A DNA stretch of 64,000 bases from Acidimicrobiia bacterium (GTDB lineage Bacteria > Actinomycetota > Acidimicrobiia > Acidimicrobiales > AC-14). Both the position numbers and the translations under genes were made by a program. Of this stretch, positions 35,934 to 44,252 are shown piece by piece. Within the stretch, counting starts at the first letter, position 1, and every line of letters starts with the position of its first letter. The stretch is taken from NCBI GenBank assembly GCA_023265025.1, contig JAHFUP010000009.1, forward strand, positions 1 through 64,000. The letters are read 5' to 3'. The notes below the pieces were generated by a model. That model searched no databases. It saw only the letters and a list, made by a program, of their open reading frames with translations, and had not been told where the DNA came from.

Positions 35934-36526
35934 GGGGCGCCCACGGTCAGGGTGCGGTCGGCGAGGTCCGAGGCCTGGCGGGGGTCGTGGGTGACCATCA
36001 CGACCGTCAGCCCGTCGTCGGCGAGCTTTCGCACCAGCGCCTCGATCCCCGCCTTCGACGCCGTGTCCAGCGCCGACGTCGGCTCGTCGAGCAGGAGGCA
36101 CTCGGGGCGGCGGGCCAGGGCCCTCGCCAGGCACATGCGCTGCGCCTCACCCACCGAGAGCCGATCGGCCTCACGGTCGGCCAGGGCGGCCGGCAGCCCG
36201 ACCCGAGCGAGCAGGGCGTCGACGTCGGGCCCGACCTGGGCGGCCACCGTGCCGGGGAAGGTCACCGGCACCTGGCCGACGTACTGGACCCGCCGGCGGA
36301 GATCGAGCACGTCGTAGGAGCGGACGTCGCGCCCGTCGAGCAGGACGTCGCCGGCGTCGGGGTCGTCGAGGCGGTTCAGCAGGCGCAGGAGCGTCGTCTT
36401 GCCGGCGCCGGAGGGTCCCACCATGGCCGTCAGCCCGTCCGCCGGGATGCGGGCCGAGAAACCCTCGATGATCGGTGCGGCGTCACCGTCGACCCGCACG
36501 TTTCGATACTCGAACCGGTCGCCCAT
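35930..36526 (-). CDS. FetA-like ABC transporter ATPase
   Basis: The 198-residue ABC ATPase has Walker A GPSGAGKTTLLRLL, Q-loop QYVGQVPVTFPG, a signature reading LSVGEAQRMCLARALA, Walker B CLLLDEPTSALD and switch His in VTHDPRQA. The signature is LSVGE rather than LSGGE. Adjacent to the UPF0014 permease, it forms a FetAB-type exporter. ATG 36526 is 25 bp from the divergent thrS start. Confidence 0.88.
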   Translation of the reverse strand: MGDRFEYRNVRVDGDAAPIIEGFSARIPADGLTAMVGPSGAGKTTLLRLLNRLDDPDAGDVLLDGRDVRSYDVLDLRRRVQYVGQVPVTFPGTVAAQVGPDVDALLARVGLPAALADREADRLSVGEAQRMCLARALARRPECLLLDEPTSALDTASKAGIEALVRKLADDGLTVVMVTHDPRQASDLADRTLTVGAP

Positions 36527-36537
36527 GGCGTCACCAG

Positions 36538-36543
36538 TATCCT
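36538..36543 (+). promoter_or_regulatory. Candidate -10 box of thrS
   Basis: TATCCT lies 8 nt before the thrS ATG, and no Shine-Dalgarno sequence is present, consistent with a very short or absent leader. Confidence 0.35.
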
Positions 36544-36551
36544 CCCCGGCA

Positions 36552-38477
36552 ATGAAGGTCTCACTTCCCGACGACTCCACCCGCGAGCTGCCCGACGGCT
36601 CGACCGCCGGCGACCTGGCCGCGTCCATCGGCCGGGGCCTGGCCAAGGCCGCGGTGGCCGCCGTCGTCAACGGCGACCAGGCCGACCTCGGTGCGCCGCT
36701 CCACGAGGGCGACCGGGTGGCCATCATCACGGCCAACACGGACGAGGGCCGCTACGTCCTCCGCCATTCGACCGCACATGTGATGGCCCAGGCCGTCTGC
36801 GACCTCTTCCCGGGCGCCAAGTACGCCATCGGTCCGCCGGTCGAGGACGGCTTCTACTACGACTTCGAGCTGCCCGGCGGCGCCCGGTTCAACGAGGACG
36901 ACCTCGGGCGGATCGAGGCCCGCATGCGCGAGATCGTGGGCGAGAACCAGCCCTTCGTGCGGGAGGAGCTGTCCCGCGAGGAGGGGCTGGCGCGTTTCGC
37001 CGACCAGCCGTTCAAGGTGGAGATCATCGAGGGCGTCGACCCCGAAGAAGGGGCCGAGGACAGCGCGGTCAGCGTCTACAGGAATGAAGGGTGGGCCGAC
37101 CTGTGCCGGGGTCCCCACGTGCCGTCGACCTCCCGCCTGGGCTCGTTCAAGCTCCTGAAAGTGGCCGGCGCCTACTGGCGGGGTGACGAGCATCGGGAGG
37201 TGCTCCAGCGGATCTACGGCACCGCATGGGAGTCCGACAAGGCGCTGGCCGAGCACCTGCACCGGCTGGAGGAGGCCGAGCGGCGGGACCACCGCAAGCT
37301 CGGCGTCGAGCTCGACCTGTTCCACTTCCCGCCCGAGATCGGCGGCGGCCTGCCGGTGTTCCATCCCAAGGGCGGCCTCATCCGCAAGCTCATGGAGGAC
37401 TACTCCCGGGACGAGCACGAGGCCGCCGGCTACTCGTTCGTGTGGACGCCGCACCTGTCGAAGTCGACCCTCTTCGAGATCTCGGGCCACCTCGCGTGGT
37501 ACGCCGACGGCATGTACCCCCCCATGGAGATGGAGGGGGCGACGTACTACCCGAAGCCCATGAACTGCCCGATGCACATCCTGATCTACAAGAGCCAGTC
37601 CCGGTCCTACCGGGACCTGCCCATGCGGCTCTTCGAGTTCGGGACGGTCTACCGGTTCGAGCGGTCCGGTGTGCTGCACGGCCTGACCCGCGTGCGGGGC
37701 ATCACGCAGGACGACTCCCACATCTTCTGTGCCCCCGACCAGCTGGCCGGCGAGCTCACGTCGCTGCTGGCCTTCGTGCTCAAGGTCCTGCGGACCTTCG
37801 GCCTCACCGAGTTCGAGGCCGAGCTGGCCACCCGTCCCGAGAAGTCGGTCGGGGAGCCGGCGGAGTGGGAGGAGGCCACCGACGCCCTGCGCCAAGCGCT
37901 CGACGCGGTCGGTATCGAGTACAAGGTGGCCGAGGGCGAGGGCGCCTTCTACGCCCCCAAGATCGACGTCCACGTGCGCGACGCCATCGGCCGGCGCTGG
38001 CAGATCTCGACCCTGCAGGTCGATCTCCAGATGCCGCAGCGCTTCGACATGGAGTTCGTGGGTGCCGACAACACCCGCCACCGCCCCTACATGATCCACC
38101 GGGCGCTGTTCGGGTCCGTCGAGCGGTTCTTCGCCATCCTGCTGGAGCACTACGCCGGCGCCATGCCGGCGTGGCTGTCGCCGGTGCAGGCTCGGGTGCT
38201 GCCCGTGCGGGCCGACCACGAGCTGTACGCCGCCGCGGTCCTGGGCCGGCTGCAGGCGTCCGGGCTCCGAGCCGATGTCGCCGAAGCCGACGAGCCGCTC
38301 GGTGGGCGGATCCGCAAGGCCAAGCTCGAGAAGCTGCCGTACGTGCTGGTGGTCGGCGACGACGACGTGGAGGCGGGCACCGTGGGGGTCAATCCCCGGG
38401 GCGGCGAGGTGGAGCGGGGCGTGCAGGTAGGGACGTTCGTCGACCGGCTGCGTGATGAGGTCGAATCCAAGTCGTGA
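36552..38477 (+). CDS. thrS: Threonyl-tRNA synthetase
   Basis: This class II synthetase charges tRNA-Thr. The 641 residues show an N-terminal TGS domain (MKVSLPDDSTRELPDGSTAG), an editing domain with HSTAHVMAQAV, and a catalytic core with PMNCPMHILIY, RLFEFGTVYRFERSG and IHRALFGSVERFFAIL. The C-terminal anticodon-binding domain begins WLSPVQARVLPV. ATG 36552 starts the TGS domain exactly. It overlaps the HIT gene by GTGA, a common actinobacterial pairing. Confidence 0.96.
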   Translation: MKVSLPDDSTRELPDGSTAGDLAASIGRGLAKAAVAAVVNGDQADLGAPLHEGDRVAIITANTDEGRYVLRHSTAHVMAQAVCDLFPGAKYAIGPPVEDGFYYDFELPGGARFNEDDLGRIEARMREIVGENQPFVREELSREEGLARFADQPFKVEIIEGVDPEEGAEDSAVSVYRNEGWADLCRGPHVPSTSRLGSFKLLKVAGAYWRGDEHREVLQRIYGTAWESDKALAEHLHRLEEAERRDHRKLGVELDLFHFPPEIGGGLPVFHPKGGLIRKLMEDYSRDEHEAAGYSFVWTPHLSKSTLFEISGHLAWYADGMYPPMEMEGATYYPKPMNCPMHILIYKSQSRSYRDLPMRLFEFGTVYRFERSGVLHGLTRVRGITQDDSHIFCAPDQLAGELTSLLAFVLKVLRTFGLTEFEAELATRPEKSVGEPAEWEEATDALRQALDAVGIEYKVAEGEGAFYAPKIDVHVRDAIGRRWQISTLQVDLQMPQRFDMEFVGADNTRHRPYMIHRALFGSVERFFAILLEHYAGAMPAWLSPVQARVLPVRADHELYAAAVLGRLQASGLRADVAEADEPLGGRIRKAKLEKLPYVLVVGDDDVEAGTVGVNPRGGEVERGVQVGTFVDRLRDEVESKS

Positions 38478-38971
38478 CCCTCGAGCGGCTGTGGGCAGGT
38501 TGGCGCAGCGAATATGTCGGGGCGGCGCAGGCCGACGACGGCTGTGTCTTCTGCCGCATCCTGGCCAGCGACGAGGCGGGGGAGACCACCTACGTCGTGC
38601 GGCGCGACGACGTCTGCGCCGTCGTGTTGAACGCGTACCCGTACACGAGTGGGCACCTGATGGTCATGCCGCTCCGGCACGTCGGCGACCTGGAGGACCT
38701 CACCGCCGACGAGGCCACCGGGCTGTGGCGCAACCTGGCCGGCGCGGTGCGGGCGCTCAAGGCGGGCTACTCGCCGGACGGGCTCAACGTCGGCGCCAAC
38801 CTGGGCCGCAGCGCCGGCGCCGGCGTGCCTGGCCATTTCCACATGCATTGCGTGCCCCGGTGGAACGGCGACACCAACTTCATGACGACGGTGGCCGAGA
38901 CCCGCATCCTGCCGGAGTCCCTCCCGGCGACGTACGAGAAGATCACGAAAGCGTGGCCGAGCGATGGCTGA
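38474..38971 (+). CDS. HIT-family nucleotide hydrolase/phosphorylase
   Basis: The 165-residue protein has CVFCRIL near the N-terminus and the histidine triad in GHFHMHCVPRW. It resembles the actinobacterial AP4A-phosphorylase-type HIT proteins that follow thrS. Such enzymes split nucleoside phosphoester bonds; the natural substrate here is not known. GTG start overlaps the thrS stop, and its end overlaps the next gene by 8 bp. Confidence 0.88.
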   Translation: MTLERLWAGWRSEYVGAAQADDGCVFCRILASDEAGETTYVVRRDDVCAVVLNAYPYTSGHLMVMPLRHVGDLEDLTADEATGLWRNLAGAVRALKAGYSPDGLNVGANLGRSAGAGVPGHFHMHCVPRWNGDTNFMTTVAETRILPESLPATYEKITKAWPSDG

Positions 38972-39455
38972 ACCGTCCGACGACGAGCACCGCGACGAGC
39001 TTCCCGCCGACCTCGACGTCACCGCCTATGTCGGGATGTACACGTTTCCCGACATTCGCCGGCGGCGGGCGCCGGCATACGCGTACCTGATCCTGGCCGC
39101 ACTGCTGGGTGTGCTGGTCGCCACCCATCCGGGCACCGGCGTGCTGGTCAACGAGGGCTTCCTGGCCGCCGCCATCGTGCTGACGGTGATCGGCATCTAC
39201 CACCTCGCCGCCGCGTGGCCGCTGGCCGTCAAGGACACCGACGCCCTGCTGGCGGCCGCGGGCAAGGTCGGCTTCCCCGTCGGCCACGCGTCGGCCCAGC
39301 TGGGGTGGCGCGGCCTCCGCAGTCGCCCGACCTGGCGAATCCTCCTGTATTCGAGTGAGGACCCGCCGGCGTCTCGCGGCATGGTCCTCGTCGACGCGGT
39401 CGACGGTCATGTCCTCGATCAGATCGTGGAGGACAACCCCGAAGACTGGTCATGA
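38964..39455 (+). CDS. Conserved two-helix membrane protein
   Basis: The 163-residue protein has a charged N-terminus, two membrane helices (about 38-56 and 64-84, AYLILAALLGVLVATHP and GFLAAAIVLTVIGIYHLAAA) and a cytoplasmic domain with GFPVGHASAQLGWRGLRSRPTWRI. It overlaps the HIT gene and is thus co-translated. I do not recognise the family. Confidence 0.65.
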   Translation: MAEPSDDEHRDELPADLDVTAYVGMYTFPDIRRRRAPAYAYLILAALLGVLVATHPGTGVLVNEGFLAAAIVLTVIGIYHLAAAWPLAVKDTDALLAAAGKVGFPVGHASAQLGWRGLRSRPTWRILLYSSEDPPASRGMVLVDAVDGHVLDQIVEDNPEDWS

Positions 39456-39476
39456 TCGGAGCGGAACGCCGTACTG

Positions 39477-39734
39477 TTGAACGTTGTGGTAAGCCGCGCT
39501 GAGGGTCTGCCCGACCCGGCCGTCGTGGTCGTCAATCCCGACGACGAGGTCACCCCCGAGGCCTTCTGTGCATGGCTCGATCAGCTGCGGAGCGGGGAAC
39601 CTCTTCGCTCAGGGTCACCGCCGCCCAGACACTCGCTGATGCACGAGCCGCCGGCGAGGCTCTCATCGGCTCGCGTCGCCTTGTCCGCAAGACCAGCGAG
39701 GTGGAGTCGGCCCTGGGTCATCCCGATGCCTGAT
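39477..39734 (+). pseudogene. Small ORF with probable frameshift
   Basis: From TTG 39477 (or GTG 39486) the frame reads DPAVVVVNPDDEVTPEAF and CAWLDQLRSGE, plausible protein sequence. Around 39600-39615 the sense-like reading jumps to another frame that gives TAAQTLADARAAGEALIG and RLVRKTSEVESALGHPDA, ending at TGA 39732-39734. One indel would join them into a protein of about 85 residues. It precedes a convergent vapBC pair. The family is unknown, and the frameshift is inference. Confidence 0.4.
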
Positions 39735-39769
39735 GAACCCGCCGGTAGGAATCCGCCCGGGTTTCCGTC

Positions 39770-40186
39770 CTACGTCCTGTTCGGGGAGGTGAGCCGAACT
39801 GCGGGGAAGTAGGTCCGGTACTGGGTGGCGTCGCGGGTAAGCAGCCGGAGCCCGGCGACCGCGGCGTGGGCGCCGATGAAGAAATCCGGGAGCGCCGACG
39901 ACCGAGTCCCCTTGTTCCGGCGGTAGGCGAGGAATGCCTTTCCAGCGAGGAACGCCGATTCCCACGGCACCGTGAGCCGACCGTAGTCTGAGGGCGGGAG
40001 CGCCTCTTCAAGGTCCTCGATACGGCTGAATCGAACCGACACCTCGGCGTAGATGATCGGGTTGATGAACAGTGGTCCGTCATCCGCGGCGCCGGCGAGC
40101 GCGCTCGATGACCAATCGAGCCACGTCTCGTCCTCGGTGATGACGTCGAGCAGCACGTTGCTGTCGACCAGAGTCCCGAAAGCCAT
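39770..40186 (-). CDS. vapC: PIN-domain toxin (VapC-like)
   Basis: The 138-residue PIN-domain ribonuclease has the expected acidic residues: LVDSNVLLDV at the N-terminus, NPIIYAEVSV, then LPDFFIGAHA and LLTRDA near the C-terminus. VapC toxins cut tRNA or rRNA; the target here is unknown. It lies two bases downstream of the AbrB-type antitoxin gene, so both come from one transcript. Confidence 0.88.
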   Translation of the reverse strand: MAFGTLVDSNVLLDVITEDETWLDWSSSALAGAADDGPLFINPIIYAEVSVRFSRIEDLEEALPPSDYGRLTVPWESAFLAGKAFLAYRRNKGTRSSALPDFFIGAHAAVAGLRLLTRDATQYRTYFPAVRLTSPNRT

Positions 40187-40188
40187 GA

Positions 40189-40416
40189 TCAGGTCTGCCG
40201 CGTGAGCGCCATGATCTCCTCCGTACTGAGCCGGACATCGCCCCGACCGCGGAGGCGGTTCACCATCTCTCGCCCCCTGGTTGACCCGCCCTCGACCTTG
40301 CGGACGACGATCGCGTCATCGGCCCTCTCGAACGCGACCTCGGTGCCGGCGCCGATACCCAACGCATCCCGGAGATCCTTCGGGATGGTGACCTGGCCCT
40401 TCTCGGTGACTCGCAT
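40189..40416 (-). CDS. vapB: AbrB/MazE-type antitoxin (VapB-like)
   Basis: The 75-residue protein has an N-terminal SpoVT-AbrB swapped-hairpin DNA-binding domain (RVTEKGQVTIPKDLRDALGI) and a C-terminal tail (about 45-75) that would thread into the PIN toxin. It should repress its own operon through the palindrome that touches its start codon. The ATG has TAGGAT exactly 6 nt upstream, so the mRNA is probably leaderless and the -10 box lies inside the operator. Confidence 0.88.
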   Translation of the reverse strand: MRVTEKGQVTIPKDLRDALGIGAGTEVAFERADDAIVVRKVEGGSTRGREMVNRLRGRGDVRLSTEEIMALTRQT

Positions 40417-40444
40417 GTAAGAATCCTACCAGTAGGAATCTTAC
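40417..40444 (-). promoter_or_regulatory. vapBC operator with embedded -10 box
   Basis: The arms GTAAGAATCCTAC and GTAGGAATCTTAC form an imperfect inverted repeat directly upstream of the vapB ATG. The TAGGAT -10 box (40428-40423 on the minus strand) falls within it, so repressor binding would block polymerase. A related palindrome occurs at 45717-45744 before a decayed antitoxin. Confidence 0.7.
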
Positions 40445-40802
40445 TTGGACGCAAAGCGCCGCTGCCACTGACTCGCTCCCGCCGGCGCTTCTCGGCGCTC
40501 CTGTCGGAACAGGGTCATCATGGAGAGGGAATCAGGAAGTGCTGTTCCGGTGCGACTTGGGAGGATGCGTGCGCTGAGTTGTTTTCCACAACAGCAGGGC
40601 AGTCGTCGGTGGCATGCTGGCCGTGATGCTTGCGGCCGCGCCCGCAGTGGCTGAAATGGCTCTCGAGACCCACACGTCATAGTGATCGTCCCCAAGAAGT
40701 AGACGTTGCAGTACGGCGGCCTTGGCGGGAGATGGTCGCCCAGATCCCACAGGAGATGAGCGACACGAGCCTGCGCGTTCGGCTGCAGGCGGTCAGGGAG
40801 CG
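40445..40802. other. Non-coding stretch upstream of the histidine kinase
   Basis: About 360 bp with no credible gene. The open frames on both strands give Arg/Ser-rich translations with no family resemblance and no ribosome sites. It separates the leftward vapBC operon from the rightward histidine kinase and so may hold both upstream control regions. I see no repeat in it. Confidence 0.5.
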
Positions 40803-43154
40803 ATGACGGAAGAGGAATCCTTTCGCGACCTCTGGCGGACGGCCGCCGATGCGTCGGAGGACGCCATCTTCGCCATCGATGCCCAGGGCCTGATCCTGAC
40901 CTGGACGACCAGCGCGGCGCGCCTCTTCGGCTACCCGAAGGACGACATCCTCGGCCGGCCCGGAACGACACTGCTCCCCGGCCGCGAGGGCGGGCATGAC
41001 CCCGTCGCCCGCGTCCTGGCGGGGGAGCGGATCGAGCGGCTCCAGCTCGACGTGCGCCGGGGCGACGGCATGGTCGTCCCCATATCGCTGACGCTCGTCC
41101 CCCTCCCCTCCGGAGGTGGGGCCTGCGTCATCGCTCGGGACCTGACCGAGCAACGGGAGGCCCAAGCCACCCTGGCCGAGAGCGACCTTCGGCTCCGCGA
41201 GGCCCAGGAGCTGTCTCACGTGGGGTTGTGGCTGTGGGACAAGCGGAGCGACGTCCTGCAGATGTCCGACGAGCTCTACCGGATCCACGCCCTCGACCCG
41301 CTGGACTTCGACGGCACTATGGGCGCGTATCTCGACCTGGTCCACGCCGAGGACCGCGAGGCCCTGCACGTCGACCTCGACCGAGCGGCCTCCGGGGCTC
41401 AGACCTTCGAGCGCGAGTACCGGATCCTGCGGGGCGAGGGGGACCTGGGCTGGGTGTACGCCCGGGCCTCCGTCGAGGTCGGCGTGGGCGGAGCCACCAT
41501 CGGCCTGCGCGGCATCGCCCAGGACATCAGCGAGCGCAAGGCAATGGAGACGGAGCTGGCGTCCGCTCGCGACCGGGCCATGGAGGTCAGCCGGCTCAAG
41601 TCCGAGTTCCTGGCGACCATGAGCCACGAGATACGGACTCCGATGAACGGTGTCATCGGGATGGTCGGTCTTCTCCTGGACAGCGAGCTCGACGCCGAGC
41701 AGCGGGAGTACGCCGAGATCGTGCGCACATCTGGCGAGGCCCTGCTGATGATCATCAACGACATCCTCGACTTCTCCAAGATCGAAGCCGGGCGCATGGA
41801 GCAGGAGATCATCGATTTCGATCTGCGCAGCGTCATCGAGGACGTGGGCGACCTGCTCGCCGAACAGGCCCACGGCAAGGGCTTGGAGTTGGCGATCATG
41901 GTGCCGCCGGCCGTCCCGACCGCGGTGCGGGGCGACCCGGGCCGGCTTCGCCAGATCCTCACCAACTTGATGAACAACGCCATCAAGTTCACCCAGGAAG
42001 GCGAGATCCTGGTCCGGGCCGGCGTGGCGGAGGAGCGCGATGACGAGGTCGTCGTCCGCATCCGGGTGAGCGACACGGGGATGGGCATCTCGCCCGCGGC
42101 GCGGGAGGGGTTGTTCGAACCGTTCTCCCAGGCCGATGCCTCCACCACCCGGATCTATGGCGGCACCGGGCTCGGGCTCGCCATCTCGAAGCAGCTGGTG
42201 GAGCTTATGGGCGGCCACATCGAGATCGACAGCGAGGTCGGCGCTGGAAGCGTCTTCACCTTTACGATCCGGTTGCTGAAGCAGCAGCCACCCGTGGGAT
42301 CGGTCGCCCCGTCCCCCCGCGCCCTGCAGGGGTTGCGGGTCCTGATCGTCGACGACAACGCCACCAGCCGAGCGGTCCTCGGTGAGCAGCTGGCGTCGGC
42401 CGGCGTGATCACCGGAACGGCTGACGGCGGCGCCTCGTCCATGGAGGCGCTGCGGGCCGCGCTCTCACTCGGTCAGCCATACGACGTCGCCCTGCTGGAC
42501 ATGGGGATGCCCGAGGCCGACGGCGCGGAAGTGGCGAGGGCCATTCGCGGCAATGCCGCGTTGAGTTCGACCCGCCTGCTGCTGCTGACGTCAGGGGGCG
42601 TAAGGGGGTCGGCGGAGGCCGCCCACCGGGCCGGCGTCGCCATGTATCTGACCAAGCCGGTCCGCCAGTCCCTGCTTCTCGACGCCATGGCGACGCTGAT
42701 GGGCACGGGCACTCAGGCGCCTGTCGTCATCCGACCCACGCCCTCCGAGTCCCGGTCCGGTGCGCACTCGCGTCTGCTGGTTGCCGACGACAACGCCGCG
42801 AATCAGAAGGTGGCTGTGGCCATACTGGCCAAGCTCGGCTATCGCGCCGACGTGGTGGCGAACGGGGCGGAGGCGGTGGAGGCCGTGTCCCGGATCGGAT
42901 ACGGCGCGGTCCTGATGGACTGCCAGATGCCGGTGATGGACGGCTACGACGCCACCCGCGAGATCCGCAGGCGGGAGTTGGGACGGACGCGCCTGCCCAT
43001 CATCGCCATGACCGCGGCCGCCATGGCGGGCGACCGGGAGCGGTGCCTGGCGTCGGGCATGGACGACTATGTCGCCAAGCCCGTCGACATCGAAAAGCTG
43101 GGTGAGACGCTGAGGCGATGGGTCGATCCGGCCTCGTCGAACGGACCTGACTAA
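40803..43154 (+). CDS. Hybrid sensor histidine kinase (PAS-PAS-HisKA-HATPase-REC-REC)
   Basis: The 783-residue cytoplasmic hybrid kinase has two N-terminal PAS domains (about 8-125 and 135-255; the second ends [16 protein letters not shown]) and no membrane helix. The HisKA domain has [12 protein letters not shown] with His near 275, and the HATPase has [10 protein letters not shown] and [10 protein letters not shown]. Two receiver domains follow: [11 protein letters not shown] with LLDMGMP, and [11 protein letters not shown] with [11 protein letters not shown]. Both keep the aspartate and the switch lysine. No phosphotransfer (Hpt) domain or DNA-binding regulator is nearby, so the output partner must be encoded elsewhere. 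Confidence 0.92.
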   Translation: MTEEESFRDLWRTAADASEDAIFAIDAQGLILTWTTSAARLFGYPKDDILGRPGTTLLPGREGGHDPVARVLAGERIERLQLDVRRGDGMVVPISLTLVPLPSGGGACVIARDLTEQREAQATLAESDLRLREAQELSHVGLWLWDKRSDVLQMSDELYRIHALDPLDFDGTMGAYLDLVHAEDREALHVDLDRAASGAQTFEREYRILRGEGDLGWVYARASVEVGVGGATIGLRGIAQDISERKAMETELASARDRAMEVSRLKSEFLATMSHEIRTPMNGVIGMVGLLLDSELDAEQREYAEIVRTSGEALLMIINDILDFSKIEAGRMEQEIIDFDLRSVIEDVGDLLAEQAHGKGLELAIMVPPAVPTAVRGDPGRLRQILTNLMNNAIKFTQEGEILVRAGVAEERDDEVVVRIRVSDTGMGISPAAREGLFEPFSQADASTTRIYGGTGLGLAISKQLVELMGGHIEIDSEVGAGSVFTFTIRLLKQQPPVGSVAPSPRALQGLRVLIVDDNATSRAVLGEQLASAGVITGTADGGASSMEALRAALSLGQPYDVALLDMGMPEADGAEVARAIRGNAALSSTRLLLLTSGGVRGSAEAAHRAGVAMYLTKPVRQSLLLDAMATLMGTGTQAPVVIRPTPSESRSGAHSRLLVADDNAANQKVAVAILAKLGYRADVVANGAEAVEAVSRIGYGAVLMDCQMPVMDGYDATREIRRRELGRTRLPIIAMTAAAMAGDRERCLASGMDDYVAKPVDIEKLGETLRRWVDPASSNGPD

Positions 43155-43187
43155 CGTCGGCAACGGCGAAGGCGGAGCCCGCGACGC

Positions 43188-43760
43188 GTGGAGATGACGA
43201 TGGGCCAGCCAACACGATTCCGTGTCGTCAGCGACCGCTCCGCGCTGATCATCGAGGCCCGCTCGAGCGTGGGGCCGATCTCGTTCGGAACGACTGCGGT
43301 CGAGGGATGCGTCGAGGCCGAGCTGGATGTGACCACCGGCGAGCTCACCGGGTCGCCGTCAGCCCACCTCTCCGTCCGCCTCGACACGCTGCGGTCCGGC
43401 AACCGGGTGTACGACGCCGAACTGCTGCACCGTGTCGATGCCCGCCGTCACCCGGCCACATCGGTCGTCCTGCGGGATGCCGTCCGCCTCGGCCGGTCGG
43501 ATCGCTACGACGTGTCCGGCGAGTTGACCTTCCACGGCATCACCCGGTCGATCACCGGGACCGTGGCGCTGTCGACGCCCGGGGGCGGAACGCTTCTGGT
43601 CAGCGGTGAGCATGTGTTCGACATGCGCGACTACGACATCGCCGCGCCAAGCGTGTTGATGCTCCGGATCTACCCCGACGTCCGCGTCCAGTTACAACTG
43701 GAGGTGGAGCCCGACCCTGCCCCATCCGAGTGCACGGACCATGATCGAGCGGGAGGTTGA
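43188..43760 (+). CDS. YceI-family protein
   Basis: The 190-residue YceI lipocalin-like barrel has FRVVSDRSALIIEARSSVGP at the start, DAELLHRVDARRHPATSVVL and FHGITRSITGTV, the family blocks. YceI proteins bind isoprenoid-type lipids. No signal peptide is present, so this copy is probably cytoplasmic. GTG 43188 is used here; ATG 43200 has GGAG six bases upstream and may be the true start. Confidence 0.85.
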   Translation: MEMTMGQPTRFRVVSDRSALIIEARSSVGPISFGTTAVEGCVEAELDVTTGELTGSPSAHLSVRLDTLRSGNRVYDAELLHRVDARRHPATSVVLRDAVRLGRSDRYDVSGELTFHGITRSITGTVALSTPGGGTLLVSGEHVFDMRDYDIAAPSVLMLRIYPDVRVQLQLEVEPDPAPSECTDHDRAGG

Positions 43761-43762
43761 CG

Positions 43763-44032
43763 ATGGACAGCCTGGTGATCTTCCTCGTCGGGTACGCCCT
43801 CGGCTCCAAGTCGGGGAGCAAGGGGTGGCCGGAGCTCGTCAAGGCGGCGACGGCCGTCAAGGAGTCCGAGGAGTTCCGGTCGATGCTCAGGGTCGTGCGG
43901 ACCCACGTCGGTCACACGCTGCGGGAGGTGGGCGACATGCTCGACCGACCCGAGCCGCTGGCGATGGATGACGTCCTGAAACGGGCGCAGCGCCTGGTCG
44001 GGGACATCGACCCGCGAACCAAGCCGTCCTGA
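43763..44032 (+). CDS. Small hypothetical protein
   Basis: The 89-residue protein has a short hydrophobic N-terminus (SLVIFLVGYALGSKSGSKG) and then a charged helical part (KESEEFRSMLRVVRTHVGH). The start is set by GGGAGG six bases before ATG 43763, three bases after the YceI stop. It may be a membrane-associated helix protein co-expressed with YceI. Family not recognised. Confidence 0.6.
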   Translation: MDSLVIFLVGYALGSKSGSKGWPELVKAATAVKESEEFRSMLRVVRTHVGHTLREVGDMLDRPEPLAMDDVLKRAQRLVGDIDPRTKPS

Positions 44033-44042
44033 GACCAACGGT

Positions 44043-44252
44043 TCAGCCCGCCTTCACCGCGACGACTTCGAGGTAGTCGCGCGGGACGCGTAGCGTTCCG
44101 GTGGACGAGGTGTTGTATTGGTTGGCGAGGGCGAGCAGGTCATGCTCGAGAGCTACCCGCGCCGCGTCGTCAACTGCCGCGGACGCCTTGACCGGCCCGC
44201 GCTCATGCCGCGCTCGCCGGCGCGTGGCCGTGGCGAGGGTGACGGGGATCAT
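44043..44252 (-). pseudogene. Possible C-terminal remnant of a SAM-dependent methyltransferase
   Basis: The 69-codon frame ends LALANQYNTSSTGTLRVP followed by RDYLEVVAVKAG, which resembles the last strand pair of many actinobacterial class I methyltransferases. The N-terminal part is missing and its first 50 bp lie within the HNH gene, so it cannot be a full enzyme. The identification is from memory of the tail motif only; a short unrelated gene is possible. Confidence 0.35.

Noticed and set aside
36561-38219. Open frame of 552 codons antisense to thrS
   Set aside because: No recognisable motif; thrS is unambiguous on the plus strand.
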